Assembly (NCBI GenBank): GCA_943788095.1 | Contig: CALSOZ010000023.1 | Location: forward strand, 1 to 39,375 | DNA length: 39,375 nucleotides | DNA from: an uncultured Flavobacteriaceae bacterium | Lineage (GTDB): Bacteria > Bacteroidota > Bacteroidia > Flavobacteriales > Flavobacteriaceae | Direction of reading: 5' to 3' | In this document: piece by piece, positions 1 to 7,725 of the stretch | Position numbering within the stretch: position 1 is the first letter of the stretch | How the letters are laid out: each line of letters opens with the position of its first letter | Notes under the pieces: generated by a model | What the model was told of the DNA's origin: nothing | The model's database searches: none | What the model saw: only the letters and a program-made list of their open reading frames with translations | Position numbers and translations under genes: made by a program

Positions 1-46
1 CAATGTTTAAGTGTGGTTTTGAACGATCGAAAGTTGCCTTTGCCAT
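1..46 (-). CDS. tuf: Elongation factor Tu, 5' end only
   Basis: Only the first 15 codons lie in the window; they read MAKATFDRSKPHLNI, the usual N-terminus of Flavobacteriaceae EF-Tu. EF-Tu is the GTPase that brings aminoacyl-tRNA to the ribosome. The start codon is the CAT at 44-46. The gene lies directly downstream of a four-gene tRNA cluster on the same strand, a conserved arrangement in this family, so the tRNAs and tuf are probably co-transcribed. The rest of the gene is outside the window. Confidence 0.93.
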   Translation of the reverse strand, partial: MAKATFDRSKPHLNI

Positions 47-122
47 GTTTTAAAATTTATTCTTAGTTCTATTAATATTAGTAATCTTATTTATATTCAA
101 TTCATTTAATCAAAAAAAAGAG

Positions 123-195
123 AGCCAATGACGGGATTTGAACCCGTGGCCTCTTCCTTACCAAGGAAACGCTCTACCCCCTGAGCTACGTCGGC
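123..195 (-). tRNA. tRNA-Thr (anticodon GGT)
   Basis: The minus strand folds into a 73-nt cloverleaf: D arm GCTC/GAGC, anticodon loop TTGGTAA with anticodon GGT, T arm ACGGG/CCCGT with loop TTCAAAT. CCA is not encoded. The acceptor stem GCCGACG/CATTGGC has a C-A mismatch at pair 6-67; a T at position 6 would restore pairing. It is the tRNA nearest to tuf and the last of the four in transcription order. Confidence 0.93.
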
Positions 196-205
196 AAAAA
201 AAGAG

Positions 206-278
206 AGCGAGAGACCGGGTTCGAACCGGCGACATTCAGCTTGGAAGGCTGACGCTCTACCAACTGAGCTACTCTCGC
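206..278 (-). tRNA. tRNA-Gly (anticodon TCC)
   Basis: A 73-nt cloverleaf on the minus strand with a perfect acceptor stem GCGAGAG/CTCTCGC, anticodon stem TCAGC/GCTGA around loop CTTCCAA (anticodon TCC), and T arm CCGGT-TCGAA. CCA is not encoded. It is the third gene of the tRNA cluster that leads into tuf. Confidence 0.96.
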
Positions 279-299
279 AATTTAATTTAATTTAATTAG

Positions 300-381
<82 letters not shown>

Positions 382-432
382 ATTTTCAATGATCGTATTT
401 AAAACTTTTATAGAAGTACTTGAATTTATTTG

Positions 433-506
433 AGCCGATGGAGGGACTCGAACCCACGACCTGCTGATTACAAATCAGCTGCTCTAGCCAGCTGAGCTAC
501 ATCGGC
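433..506 (-). tRNA. tRNA-Thr (anticodon TGT)
   Basis: A 74-nt cloverleaf with acceptor GCCGATG/CATCGGC, anticodon stem GCTGA/TCAGC around loop TTTGTAA (anticodon TGT). First gene of the cluster in transcription order. With the GGT isoacceptor at 123-195 it gives two threonine tRNAs in one cluster. Confidence 0.96.
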
Positions 507-530
507 ATTTTTTCAATACCATTAGGCATT

Positions 531-556
531 AAAAAAGCCCGCTATTTCTAACGGAC
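531..556 (-). terminator. Rho-independent terminator after hpf
   Basis: On the minus strand an eight-pair stem (two G-T pairs) closes a GAAA tetraloop (537-556) and is followed by six T residues (531-536). It lies between the hpf stop and the tRNA cluster, so it separates the xerC-hpf transcript from the tRNA-tuf transcript. Confidence 0.8.
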
Positions 557-609
557 TGCAAATGTATATATATTTTTCTTGTTTCAAAACATTTTTTGTA
601 AATTTATTA

Positions 610-909
610 TCAAAATTGACGTAATTTTTCTTTTCGCTTTTTCAACTGTCTTTCTAATGAATGTACTGCAGCATCTAATCCTTCTTCAAAAGTCTTTGAA
701 ACCTTCTTTACAACGATTGAATCTCCAGGGATTGATAACTGAACTTCAAATATTTTATTTTCTTTTTCTGAAGTGTTTTCTACCTTCAAATATACGTTTG
801 ATTTAATAATTTTATCAAAAAATAAATCTAATTTGTCCATTCGCTTCTGAATAAAGTCAATTAATTTTTGATCGGCATTAAAATTCACAGATTGTGTGTG
901 TACTTTCAT
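610..909 (-). CDS. hpf: Ribosome hibernation-promoting factor, short HPF/RaiA type
   Basis: A 99-residue protein of the ribosome hibernation (HPF/RaiA, S30AE) family. Such proteins bind the 30S decoding region in slow growth and hold ribosomes in an inactive state. The sequence has the family pattern: MKVHTQSVNFNADQKL at the start, a helix ending in DKLDLFFDKI, strands with VYLKVENTS and FEVQLSIPGDS, and a basic C-terminal helix (RQLKKRKEKLRQF). At 99 residues it is the short form, without the dimerisation domain of long HPF. It lies just downstream of xerC on the same strand (29 bases apart) and ends in a clear terminator. Confidence 0.93.
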   Translation of the reverse strand: MKVHTQSVNFNADQKLIDFIQKRMDKLDLFFDKIIKSNVYLKVENTSEKENKIFEVQLSIPGDSIVVKKVSKTFEEGLDAAVHSLERQLKKRKEKLRQF

Positions 910-938
910 AGGATTGTTTTAAGGGTTAAACTTAATAA

Positions 939-1826
939 CTAGGACAAAGTCCTAGGGTGTGATTTTTCATATACTTTTTTCAATTCGGAGACACTATTAT
1001 GAGTATAGACTTGCGTGGCTGCTAAACTCGAATGTCCTAACAACTCTTTGACTGCATTTAAATCGGCGCCATTGTTTAATAAATGAGTTGCAAATGAATG
1101 CCTGAGGATATGCGGACTTTTTTTTACTTTAGATGAAACGGTATCAAAATAGGTCGTAATCACCCTGTAAACGAGCATTTCATATATTCTAGCCCCTTTT
1201 TGAGTTAGAAACAAAACCGAAGCATCCTTTATGGTCTTGAGTTGAGCACGTTTGATACAATAGGATTCATACGTTTTTAAAACGGACGGTATTAGCGGAA
1301 TGAAACGTTCTTTATTTCGCTTTCCTAATACTTTTATCAAGCTTTGGGACACATCAACATCTTGAAGCTGGAGTTGCACAAGTTCAATTCGACGGATTCC
1401 AGTAGAATAAAAGAGTTCAACAATAAGTTTATCCCGTAAACCTTCAAAGGTGTCTGTAGGAATACGGTCTAAAACGGTATTCACCTCAACTTCAGAAAAA
1501 GGGATTTGTATTTTTTTACTCACTTTGAGCGCCTTGTGTTTTCCTAAAGGATTCAATTCGATGGACTGAATCTTCAATAAAAACTTATAATAGCTATTTA
1601 GTGATGAAATTTTTCGGTTGATGGTTCGATTGGAAATCTCACTATCTACCAAATGAATAATCCAACTCCTAATCTGAGAATAGTTTGCTTTTGAAACTGC
1701 CGAATCTGAAAACTCTTTAAACAAAAATGTTTGAAACATCTCAATATCTTTTTGATAAGCCGCAACGGTATGATGAGAATATTTTTTCTCTAGGCGTAAA
1801 TAATCAATAAATTTTTGAACAAGCAT
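939..1826 (-). CDS. xerC: Tyrosine recombinase XerC
   Basis: A 295-residue site-specific tyrosine recombinase, usual length for XerC/XerD. The N-terminal SAM-like DNA-binding domain covers about residues 1-85; the catalytic domain shows all key residues: Arg145 (TGIRRIEL), Lys169 (LGKRNKERFIPL), His239 and Arg242 (HILRHSFATHLL), His265 (LLGHSS) and nucleophile Tyr274 (TQVYTH). Known role of the family: resolving chromosome dimers at dif sites near the division septum. The position between rpsU and hpf in a housekeeping block supports the core XerC rather than a phage integrase. The start ATG (1824-1826) has no Shine-Dalgarno, as is normal here. Confidence 0.93.
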   Translation of the reverse strand: MLVQKFIDYLRLEKKYSHHTVAAYQKDIEMFQTFLFKEFSDSAVSKANYSQIRSWIIHLVDSEISNRTINRKISSLNSYYKFLLKIQSIELNPLGKHKALKVSKKIQIPFSEVEVNTVLDRIPTDTFEGLRDKLIVELFYSTGIRRIELVQLQLQDVDVSQSLIKVLGKRNKERFIPLIPSVLKTYESYCIKRAQLKTIKDASVLFLTQKGARIYEMLVYRVITTYFDTVSSKVKKSPHILRHSFATHLLNNGADLNAVKELLGHSSLAATQVYTHNSVSELKKVYEKSHPRTLS

Positions 1827-1926
1827 TCAGGTCAATATTAGCTCAATCAATATACATTAATTATTGAAATATTCCCAGTAAAAATCAAAAATTTATACTA
1901 GGAATATAATTCAATTACAAAAGGTT

Positions 1927-2313
1927 TTAGGCTTTTGTTTTCCCAATCACTAGAGCGATGACGCCACCCATAATAGCCGCAGACACAGCCTCTATTGCAA
2001 CTTGGGTTATAAAGTTATAATCCAAAGATTCTTTAGTTGAATTCATAAAAAAGGCCATACTCAATGCCAAAAGAAGTCCAATAAAAAAGCCAGCCTTAGC
2101 TCCTGTTGCAAAAGTACTTATTTGCGCCCAACGGTTAAAGATTAATGCAAATGTAAACGCATAAAACAAACATCCTAGAGAAATGAATAGTATGCATTTT
2201 TCAGAATTTTGGGGGTAAATGTCTGTAAAAAGGATTCCATAAAAAAGCCATCCAAGAAGGAAATAAACAATGGTACCAGCGATGCCTGACAATAAAAAAG
2301 ATTTTGTATTCAT
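1927..2313 (-). CDS. Small multi-pass membrane protein of unknown function
   Basis: A 128-residue protein that I do not recognise with confidence. It shows four hydrophobic segments at about residues 8-30, 42-60, 72-92 and 104-125, with short charged loops (NRWAQ, NSTKESLDYN) and a KTKA tail, so it should be an integral inner-membrane protein. The start ATG at 2311-2313 is supported by a well-formed promoter 23 bases upstream (2337-2366), so it is transcribed on its own, downstream of the rpsU terminator. It is 100 bases upstream of xerC and could read into it. No catalytic motif is visible. Confidence 0.75.
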   Translation of the reverse strand: MNTKSFLLSGIAGTIVYFLLGWLFYGILFTDIYPQNSEKCILFISLGCLFYAFTFALIFNRWAQISTFATGAKAGFFIGLLLALSMAFFMNSTKESLDYNFITQVAIEAVSAAIMGGVIALVIGKTKA

Positions 2314-2336
2314 AGTATTTAAGATTTGGTTATAAT

Positions 2337-2366
2337 CAAATTTAATAAAAAATATGAATTATCAAA
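2337..2366 (-). promoter_or_regulatory. Bacteroidota-type promoter of the small membrane protein
   Basis: On the minus strand TTTG (2363-2366) is followed after 18 bases by TAAATTTG (2337-2344), which fits the Bacteroidota sigma-factor consensus TTTG - about 19 - TAnnTTTG. It lies 23 bases upstream of the start codon at 2313. Confidence 0.72.
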
Positions 2367-2411
2367 GTTTTTTTAACATTCTCAAGAAGAATCTGAAAAC
2401 TATTTTAAACA

Positions 2412-2442
2412 AAAAAAGCACCTTATGTATAAGGTGCTTTTT
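2412..2442 (-). terminator. Rho-independent terminator after rpsU
   Basis: A nearly perfect inverted repeat (AGCACCTTAT with ATAAGGTGCT) flanked by A and T tracts, 21 bases past the rpsU stop. The T tract on the minus strand (seven T, 2411-2417) ends the rpsU transcript. The symmetry would let it work in both directions. Confidence 0.85.
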
Positions 2443-2462
2443 GGTTTTATGAATTTAGAAAA

Positions 2463-2657
2463 TTATAAGTTTTCTGCGTCTCTTAATCCTTGAATGTATT
2501 GCGCTTTTTGTATTTGAGCTCTACGTTTCACAGATGGCTTTATAAACTGCTTGCGCGTTTGTAAAGATCGCTTTGTACCCGTTTTATCAAACTTTCGCTT
2601 GAAACGTTTTAGCGCTCTGTCTATATTCTCTCCTTCTTTTATTGGTATTATTAACAT
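2463..2657 (-). CDS. rpsU: 30S ribosomal protein bS21
   Basis: A 64-residue, strongly basic protein with the bS21 pattern: MLIIPIKEGENIDRALKRFKRKF, then a KRSLQTRKQF helix and a KPSVKRRAQIQKAQYI tail. bS21 sits on the 30S platform beside the 3' end of 16S rRNA. In Flavobacterium johnsoniae, structural work has shown that bS21, bS18 and bS6 hide the anti-Shine-Dalgarno of 16S rRNA. The gene has its own promoter (2693-2721), a Shine-Dalgarno unlike those of its neighbours (2667-2674) and a terminator (2412-2442), so it is a separate transcription unit. Confidence 0.96.
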   Translation of the reverse strand: MLIIPIKEGENIDRALKRFKRKFDKTGTKRSLQTRKQFIKPSVKRRAQIQKAQYIQGLRDAENL

Positions 2658-2666
2658 AGTCTTTTA

Positions 2667-2674
2667 ACCTCCCC
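2667..2674 (-). promoter_or_regulatory. Strong Shine-Dalgarno of rpsU
   Basis: On the minus strand GGGGAGGT lies ten bases before the rpsU ATG. GGAGGT is a perfect complement to the ACCTCC of the 16S 3' end. No other gene I checked here (hpf, typA, kdsA) has such a site. This fits autogenous control by bS21: ribosomes lacking bS21 would expose the anti-SD and translate rpsU better. Confidence 0.75.
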
Positions 2675-2692
2675 TCTTTTAGATTTCGTGTG

Positions 2693-2721
2693 CAAATATA
2701 AACTTAATTATCGTTCTGCAA
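2693..2721 (-). promoter_or_regulatory. Promoter of rpsU
   Basis: On the minus strand TATATTTG (2693-2700) matches the Bacteroidota -7 box TAnnTTTG, with TTG (2719-2721) 18 bases upstream as a -33 element. It lies 36 bases upstream of the rpsU start, leaving room for the Shine-Dalgarno in the leader. Confidence 0.7.
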
Positions 2722-2724
2722 TAG

Positions 2725-3864
2725 TTATTTTAAAATATTTCTTGAGATGACTACTTTTTGTATTTCAGTGGTCCCCTCTCCGATTGTGCACAACTTAGAG
2801 TCTCTATAAAATTTTTCTACTGGGTAATCTTTTGAGTACCCATATCCACCATGGATCTGTACGGCGTCATTAGCGATTTTAACGCACGATTCACTGGCAA
2901 ACATTTTGGCCATAGCCCCTAAAGTTGTAACCTTCTTTCCATTGTTTTTTAAAAAAGCTGCTTTGTGAAGTAATAATTCTGAGGCTTCAATTTCTGTAGC
3001 CATATCTACTAATTTAAAGGATATGCCTTGAAAGCTTGAAATTGGTTTTCCAAACTGTACGCGTTCTTTAGAATATTTTAAAGAGGCTTCGTAAGCACCT
3101 TTTGAAATCCCCAACGATAGTGCACCAATCGAAATTCGACCACCATCTAATATTTTTAAGGATTGGATAAATCCTTCCCCTTCTTCGCCTAATAAATTAT
3201 CTTTATGAATACGGCAGTTGTCAAATACGAGCTCAGCTGTTTCACTGGCGCGCATCCCTAGTTTGTCTTCTTTTTTACCAGAAGTAAACCCTGGAGTGCC
3301 TTTTTCGATTACAAAAGCCGACACGCCACGAGAGTTTCCTTTTTCTCCAGTTCGAGCAATGACCACAGCAATATCGCCACTGCGACCATGTGTTATAAAG
3401 TTTTTGGATCCATTTAAAACATAATGATCTCCATCTTTTATAGCGGTCGTATTCATACCACCAGCATCACTCCCAGTATTGTGTTCCGTTAATCCCCATG
3501 CTCCAATCCATTGGCCTGATGCTAATTTGGGCAACCATCTTTGTTTTTGAGCTTCATTACCAAAATAGTAAATGTGCCCCGTACACAAAGAATTATGAGC
3601 CGCTATGGAGAGTCCAATTGAAGGATCGACTTTAGAAATTTCTTCAATAATTGCTATATATTCATGATATCCAAATCCGGATCCACCATATTTTTCTGGA
3701 ATAAAAACACCCATAAAACCCATCTCACCTGCTTTGTGAAGTACATCGGCAGGGAAATGCTGAGATTCATCCCATTCCATAATGTGGGGTCTAATATATT
3801 GCTCCGCAAATTCTCTCGCTGCAACGGCTATTAGTTGCTGCTCTTCTGAATAATTAAAATCCAT
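2725..3864 (-). CDS. Acyl-CoA dehydrogenase
   Basis: A 379-residue FAD-dependent acyl-CoA dehydrogenase that forms the trans-2,3 double bond in acyl-CoA, passing electrons to ETF; a step of fatty acid or branched-chain amino acid breakdown. The N-terminal helical domain starts MDFNYSEEQQLIA; the middle domain has GLTEHNTGSDAGG (usual form LTEPxAGSD); the C-terminal domain has QIHGGYGYSKDYPVEK and IGEGTTEIQ, whose Glu is the likely catalytic base in the short-chain group. The ATG at 3862-3864 is chosen over a TTG at 3873: it gives the usual family start and avoids overlap with the gene upstream, which ends at 3870. Chain length specificity cannot be read. Confidence 0.93.
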   Translation of the reverse strand: MDFNYSEEQQLIAVAAREFAEQYIRPHIMEWDESQHFPADVLHKAGEMGFMGVFIPEKYGGSGFGYHEYIAIIEEISKVDPSIGLSIAAHNSLCTGHIYYFGNEAQKQRWLPKLASGQWIGAWGLTEHNTGSDAGGMNTTAIKDGDHYVLNGSKNFITHGRSGDIAVVIARTGEKGNSRGVSAFVIEKGTPGFTSGKKEDKLGMRASETAELVFDNCRIHKDNLLGEEGEGFIQSLKILDGGRISIGALSLGISKGAYEASLKYSKERVQFGKPISSFQGISFKLVDMATEIEASELLLHKAAFLKNNGKKVTTLGAMAKMFASESCVKIANDAVQIHGGYGYSKDYPVEKFYRDSKLCTIGEGTTEIQKVVISRNILK

Positions 3865-3869
3865 ATAAT

Positions 3870-4736
3870 TCAATTGATTGACAAATATAATTTAATAATC
3901 TCTAATTTTTCAATTGGAAATCCTTTAACTTTTGTTAATTCCTCAATAGCTCTGTAACCTTCCTTTAACATTCGCAGTTCGACAATTTCATAAGCCAATT
4001 CATAATCGATGTGCTGAATCTGAACCAACTGATCAACAGTTGCTACATTCAAGTTTAATTTTTTGATATGCCTTGGCGTTTTGACAGTGAATTTTTTTAG
4101 AATATTTTCGATTACTTCTGGAGTTAATCCCCGTACATCTTGTAATTGTATTTCCGAAATAAAACCACCCTCAAATGAATCTCTGAATTTAATGATACGC
4201 TCCGAATAAAAAGCACCAATTCCGTATACCTTTTGCAGCTGTGCTGCAGTGGCCTTGTTTAAATCTATTTTTGGGTCGAATGACTTATCCGTGCTAAAAG
4301 AGTTTGACGTCGTTTTTTGAGTGGTTTTTGTTACCCATTCAGGGAATTTAAAGTAGGGCGCAATTGTTTTAAGTAATGAATCGGATACGTTGGTAATCCG
4401 CTGAAACTCTTTTTTAGAATTCACCCATTTATTTTGAGCACGATATTGATGCAGTCGATTGATTTCTGTCGTACTCATCCCTAGTGTATAGCCTTTATGA
4501 TCAGTTATGTAATTTGGATTAAAGGGATATATTTTTGGAGATGATTGGTTTCGTTTTTGAACAATTAAGCTATCTACCTCATTTTGAAATTTCACATAAA
4601 TTTGAGAATCTACTTTGTGAAGATCCGATGGAGATGACTTATTAGAAACTAAAAACAATTCCAAAGAAATGATTATGAGAATCAATAGGACAACCGCCAA
4701 CCGTTGTTGGCGTGAAAAGTAGGTGTGAAATTTCAT
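3870..4736 (-). CDS. ComEA-like helix-hairpin-helix protein with membrane anchor
   Basis: A 288-residue protein with one transmembrane segment near residues 13-31 and a soluble part made of three related helix-hairpin-helix units: about 65-125 (TLGMSTTEINRLHQYRAQ...), 150-220 (KIDLNKATAAQLQKVYGIG) and 225-285 (KLNLNVATVDQLVQIQHI). The I/LNLNxAtxxxL-GIG pattern is that of ComEA/competence repeat domains, which bind DNA without sequence preference. The likely place is the periplasmic face. Typical ComEA has one such domain, so the triple unit is long for the family. It ends five bases before the acyl-CoA dehydrogenase start. A role in DNA uptake is inferred from family only; no other competence gene is in view. 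Confidence 0.82.
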   Translation of the reverse strand: MKFHTYFSRQQRLAVVLLILIIISLELFLVSNKSSPSDLHKVDSQIYVKFQNEVDSLIVQKRNQSSPKIYPFNPNYITDHKGYTLGMSTTEINRLHQYRAQNKWVNSKKEFQRITNVSDSLLKTIAPYFKFPEWVTKTTQKTTSNSFSTDKSFDPKIDLNKATAAQLQKVYGIGAFYSERIIKFRDSFEGGFISEIQLQDVRGLTPEVIENILKKFTVKTPRHIKKLNLNVATVDQLVQIQHIDYELAYEIVELRMLKEGYRAIEELTKVKGFPIEKLEIIKLYLSIN

Positions 4737-4754
4737 TTGGGGGCAACGATATCT

Positions 4755-6356
4755 CTATTTCTTAATCGCTTTCAAATATTTAGTTAGTTCTCTTTTTACA
4801 ACAGGGAATAAGAAAAACAATCCAACCATGTTTGGGAAGATCATTGCGAAAATCATCGCATCAGAGAATTTCCAAATAGACCCCATACTCGCAGCAGCTC
4901 CAATGACTACAAATAATAAGAATAATAATTTATAAACTAAGTCAGCTACCTTTCCTCTACCAAATAAAAACTTCCAAGATTGTAGCCCGTAATAAGACCA
5001 TGAAATCATGGTCGATACTGCAAACAATACCACTGCAATCGTTAAGAATATATTAGAGTAAGGTATGTATTGAGCAAACGCTTTGGAAGTAATTCCTGCG
5101 CCTTCAAAAGCTTGTCCATCAATATAAACAACTCCTGAACCATCACCACCATACTCAAAGAAACCACCAAAATTAAAGATCACAATCACTAAAGCAGTCA
5201 TTGTACAAATAACTACCGTATCAATAAATGGTTCTAATAGAGCAACTAATCCTTCAGAGGCTGAATACTTTGTTTTTACAGCTGAATGTGCAATGGATGC
5301 AGAACCCGCTCCAGCTTCATTTGAAAAGGCCGCTCTTTGAAATCCTACAATGACAACTCCAATCACAGAACCAACTCCAAAGGCTGTTGGGTTAAAGGCT
5401 TCTCTTACAATAAGGCTGATGGCATCGTCTACTAAGCTAAAGTTAGATAGGATAATGTACAAACAAGCCACGACATACATGACTGCCATAAAAGGCACTA
5501 CCTTTTCAGTAACTTGAGCAATCCGTTTGATTCCTCCAATAATAATTATACCAACAAGTGTTGCTAATACCACTCCAACAATAGCACCTGCGGCAGTACT
5601 GTCCCAGTTAAATAGTTCTTTTATGACAATGGTCGCTTGATTGGATTGTGCTGCATTACCACCACCAAAGGAGCCTCCAATACAAAAGACTGCAAAAATA
5701 GCAGCGATCACTTTCCCTATTTTAGCAAACCCTTTTGACTTTAAGCCTTTACTTATATAATACATAGGACCTCCATATACCGTTCCGTCCTCGCCCACAT
5801 CTCTAAATTGAACTCCCAAAGTACATTCCACAAATTTGGTAGACATCCCTAGCAATCCACAAACAATCATCCAAAACGTAGCGCCTGGACCTCCCAAAGC
5901 AATTGCTAGAGCAACACCCGCAATATTACCATTTCCAACGGTTCCAGAAACGGCAGTTGCTAAGGCTTGAAAGTGACTCACTTCTCCCTCAGTACTTTCA
6001 TCTTTGATCGTTTCTATCGCATCACCTCCAGGTGTAGAATCTCCGTACATAGCTTCTGCTACTCCGTGATCTACATGGTCATATTTCCCTCTTACAACAT
6101 TGATCGCTTTTCCGAAATAACGAATGTTTGGAAAGCCAAAATAAATAGTAAAAAACAATGCACTCCCTACTAATAACACCAAAACAAATGGAATTGAAAA
6201 GGTATCCCCTTTGTACACAGTAAAGAAAATAGCGTCAAAAAAAGCATCTGCTACTGGCTGAAATGCTTCATCAATTTTTTGATCGAGCCCTTTTTCTTGT
6301 GCAAAGGAAATGTATGGTAATATTAAAGCAATGGTCGTTTGAATGAAGGATTTCAT
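4755..6356 (-). CDS. Alanine:cation symporter (AGCS family)
   Basis: A 533-residue sodium-coupled amino acid symporter. The AGCS signature is clear: HFQALATAVSGTVGNGNIAG, then GGPGATFWM, GMSTKFVE, and later AFSNEAGAGSASIAHSA in a re-entrant segment. About eleven transmembrane segments follow. It is longer than the usual 440-480 residues: the N-terminus has a signal-like hydrophobic stretch ending in SFAQ and an amphipathic segment before the first usual membrane helix, and an acidic loop near residues 95-125 (GDSTPGGDAIETIKDESTEG). A second paralogue lies at 16105-17484. The start ATG is at 6354-6356. Substrate is probably alanine or glycine with Na+ or H+. Confidence 0.92.
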   Translation of the reverse strand: MKSFIQTTIALILPYISFAQEKGLDQKIDEAFQPVADAFFDAIFFTVYKGDTFSIPFVLVLLVGSALFFTIYFGFPNIRYFGKAINVVRGKYDHVDHGVAEAMYGDSTPGGDAIETIKDESTEGEVSHFQALATAVSGTVGNGNIAGVALAIALGGPGATFWMIVCGLLGMSTKFVECTLGVQFRDVGEDGTVYGGPMYYISKGLKSKGFAKIGKVIAAIFAVFCIGGSFGGGNAAQSNQATIVIKELFNWDSTAAGAIVGVVLATLVGIIIIGGIKRIAQVTEKVVPFMAVMYVVACLYIILSNFSLVDDAISLIVREAFNPTAFGVGSVIGVVIVGFQRAAFSNEAGAGSASIAHSAVKTKYSASEGLVALLEPFIDTVVICTMTALVIVIFNFGGFFEYGGDGSGVVYIDGQAFEGAGITSKAFAQYIPYSNIFLTIAVVLFAVSTMISWSYYGLQSWKFLFGRGKVADLVYKLLFLLFVVIGAAASMGSIWKFSDAMIFAMIFPNMVGLFFLFPVVKRELTKYLKAIKK

Positions 6357-6455
6357 AAAGAAAGTTTGTGGTTATAATAATTGAGCGAACAAGATGGTGA
6401 AAATAAATGAGTTAATAAAATCCGGATGCCATTTTTAAAATAGTAGCTGTTAAGA

Positions 6456-7484
6456 TTATTTAATATCAATATTATATGTCGAATTTAGGGTTTGGATTTG
6501 CTCTGGACGTCCTAAGACAATGACTTTAGACTTTGGAACTAGTTTCTGATTGGCTTCGGGGTTGATGGTATAATTCCCTAATTCATCTTTATAGCCAATC
6601 ACATTACAGCCGGTAATTTTTCTTAAGTCTAGATCTCTTATGGTTTTAATCTCAGAAGTATCATATAATTTTTCGACTGAAATCTCTTCAATATTGATGC
6701 TACTATTCCCAACAATCGATAAGTTATCAATAAACTCCAACAAATCAGGCACTACCACTAAGGACGCCATGTGATCTCCTCCAATTTTATCAGGTAAAAT
6801 AACATTATTGGCGCCTGCAAATTTGAGCTTACTGTAAGAAGATTCATTAGAAGCACGGCTTATAATTCGTGCTGTTTTATTCATTTGACGCGCAGACAAT
6901 ACGACAAATACATTGTCAGAGTCATTGGGTAAAGCAGATATTAAACACTCCGCACGTTTGATCCCAGCAGAGTGAAGCACTACATCCTCATTAGCATTGC
7001 CATTGACAAATAAAATGTCTTCATTTTGATATTTGTCTATGAGCTCTTTATTTGATTCTACCACCACAAAAGAACGGCTGTGGGTCTTTAATTTTTTAGC
7101 AGCCTGTTGCCCATTTCTTCCAAAGCCACATATTACAATATGATTGGACAGTGCATCAATTTTTTTTTGCATCTTTTTATGTTTTAGTTCGGAAATATCA
7201 TTTTTAGAAATTATAAATTCTGTAATAATTGTAAGCGCATATCCAACAATAATAACACTAGTTAATATCAAAAAAATAGTGAATATTTTAGCCCCGGGGT
7301 CTAAAGGTTGTACTTCTCCAAAACCCACTGTAGTAATGGTAATCACAGTCATATAAAATGCATCAACCCAAGAGAAATTAGACATGATTTTGAATCCAAT
7401 AACCCCTACAAAAAGTAAAAACACCAACAAGATAAGTGCTGTACTAATTTTAGATCTATAAAGTTTGATAAGCGGATTTCCCAT
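6456..7484 (-). CDS. Potassium channel with TrkA-N/RCK regulatory domain
   Basis: A 342-residue two-transmembrane potassium channel. The pore helix and selectivity filter are TVGFGE (52-57) between membrane segments at about 14-33 and 66-92. A Rossmann RCK/TrkA-N domain begins at HIVICGFGRNG (115-125), with a VVVES strand that should bind the ligand ribose, and a TrkA-C domain covers about 255-335. This layout resembles MthK/Kch-type channels gated by nucleotides or Ca2+. It is the last gene of a three-gene run with the PspC-like and DUF2851 genes (gaps of 5 and 8 bases), so it is probably co-transcribed with them. Confidence 0.92.
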   Translation of the reverse strand: MGNPLIKLYRSKISTALILLVFLLFVGVIGFKIMSNFSWVDAFYMTVITITTVGFGEVQPLDPGAKIFTIFLILTSVIIVGYALTIITEFIISKNDISELKHKKMQKKIDALSNHIVICGFGRNGQQAAKKLKTHSRSFVVVESNKELIDKYQNEDILFVNGNANEDVVLHSAGIKRAECLISALPNDSDNVFVVLSARQMNKTARIISRASNESSYSKLKFAGANNVILPDKIGGDHMASLVVVPDLLEFIDNLSIVGNSSINIEEISVEKLYDTSEIKTIRDLDLRKITGCNVIGYKDELGNYTINPEANQKLVPKSKVIVLGRPEQIQTLNSTYNIDIK

Positions 7485-7489
7485 AGGTT

Positions 7490-7717
7490 TTAAATATCAA
7501 AAACGGAGGTTCTTTTGGCGTATATCAAGTCTTTGATTCGCATCCAAAAGGCCAAAAATAAATAAAAGGCAAATCCAAAACCCAGAGTTACAAATGTCAA
7601 GTAGATAAAAGACGTCCGAACGACTTTGGCACGCATTCCAAAACGGTCGGCTATGCGTTGACAAACGTAAAATCCGTATTTTTGTAAATTGAAAAGACCT
7701 TTATAAAATAATTTCAT
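7490..7717 (-). CDS. PspC-like small membrane protein
   Basis: A 75-residue protein with the layout of a PspC domain: an N-terminal amphipathic stretch (YVCQRIADRFGMRAKVVRTSFI) followed by one transmembrane segment (about residues 37-60, LTFVTLGFGFAFYLFLAFW). PspC-type proteins take part in envelope stress sensing; here the domain is alone and no other psp gene is near. It lies between the DUF2851 gene (8 bases upstream) and the potassium channel gene (5 bases downstream), a tight operon. Confidence 0.82.
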   Translation of the reverse strand: MKLFYKGLFNLQKYGFYVCQRIADRFGMRAKVVRTSFIYLTFVTLGFGFAFYLFLAFWMRIKDLIYAKRTSVFDI

Positions 7718-7725
7718 ACTGCAAT

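Noticed and set aside
3865-3873. TTG start three codons upstream of the acyl-CoA dehydrogenase ATG
   Set aside because: Would overlap the ComEA-like gene's stop; the ATG at 3864 gives the normal family N-terminus.
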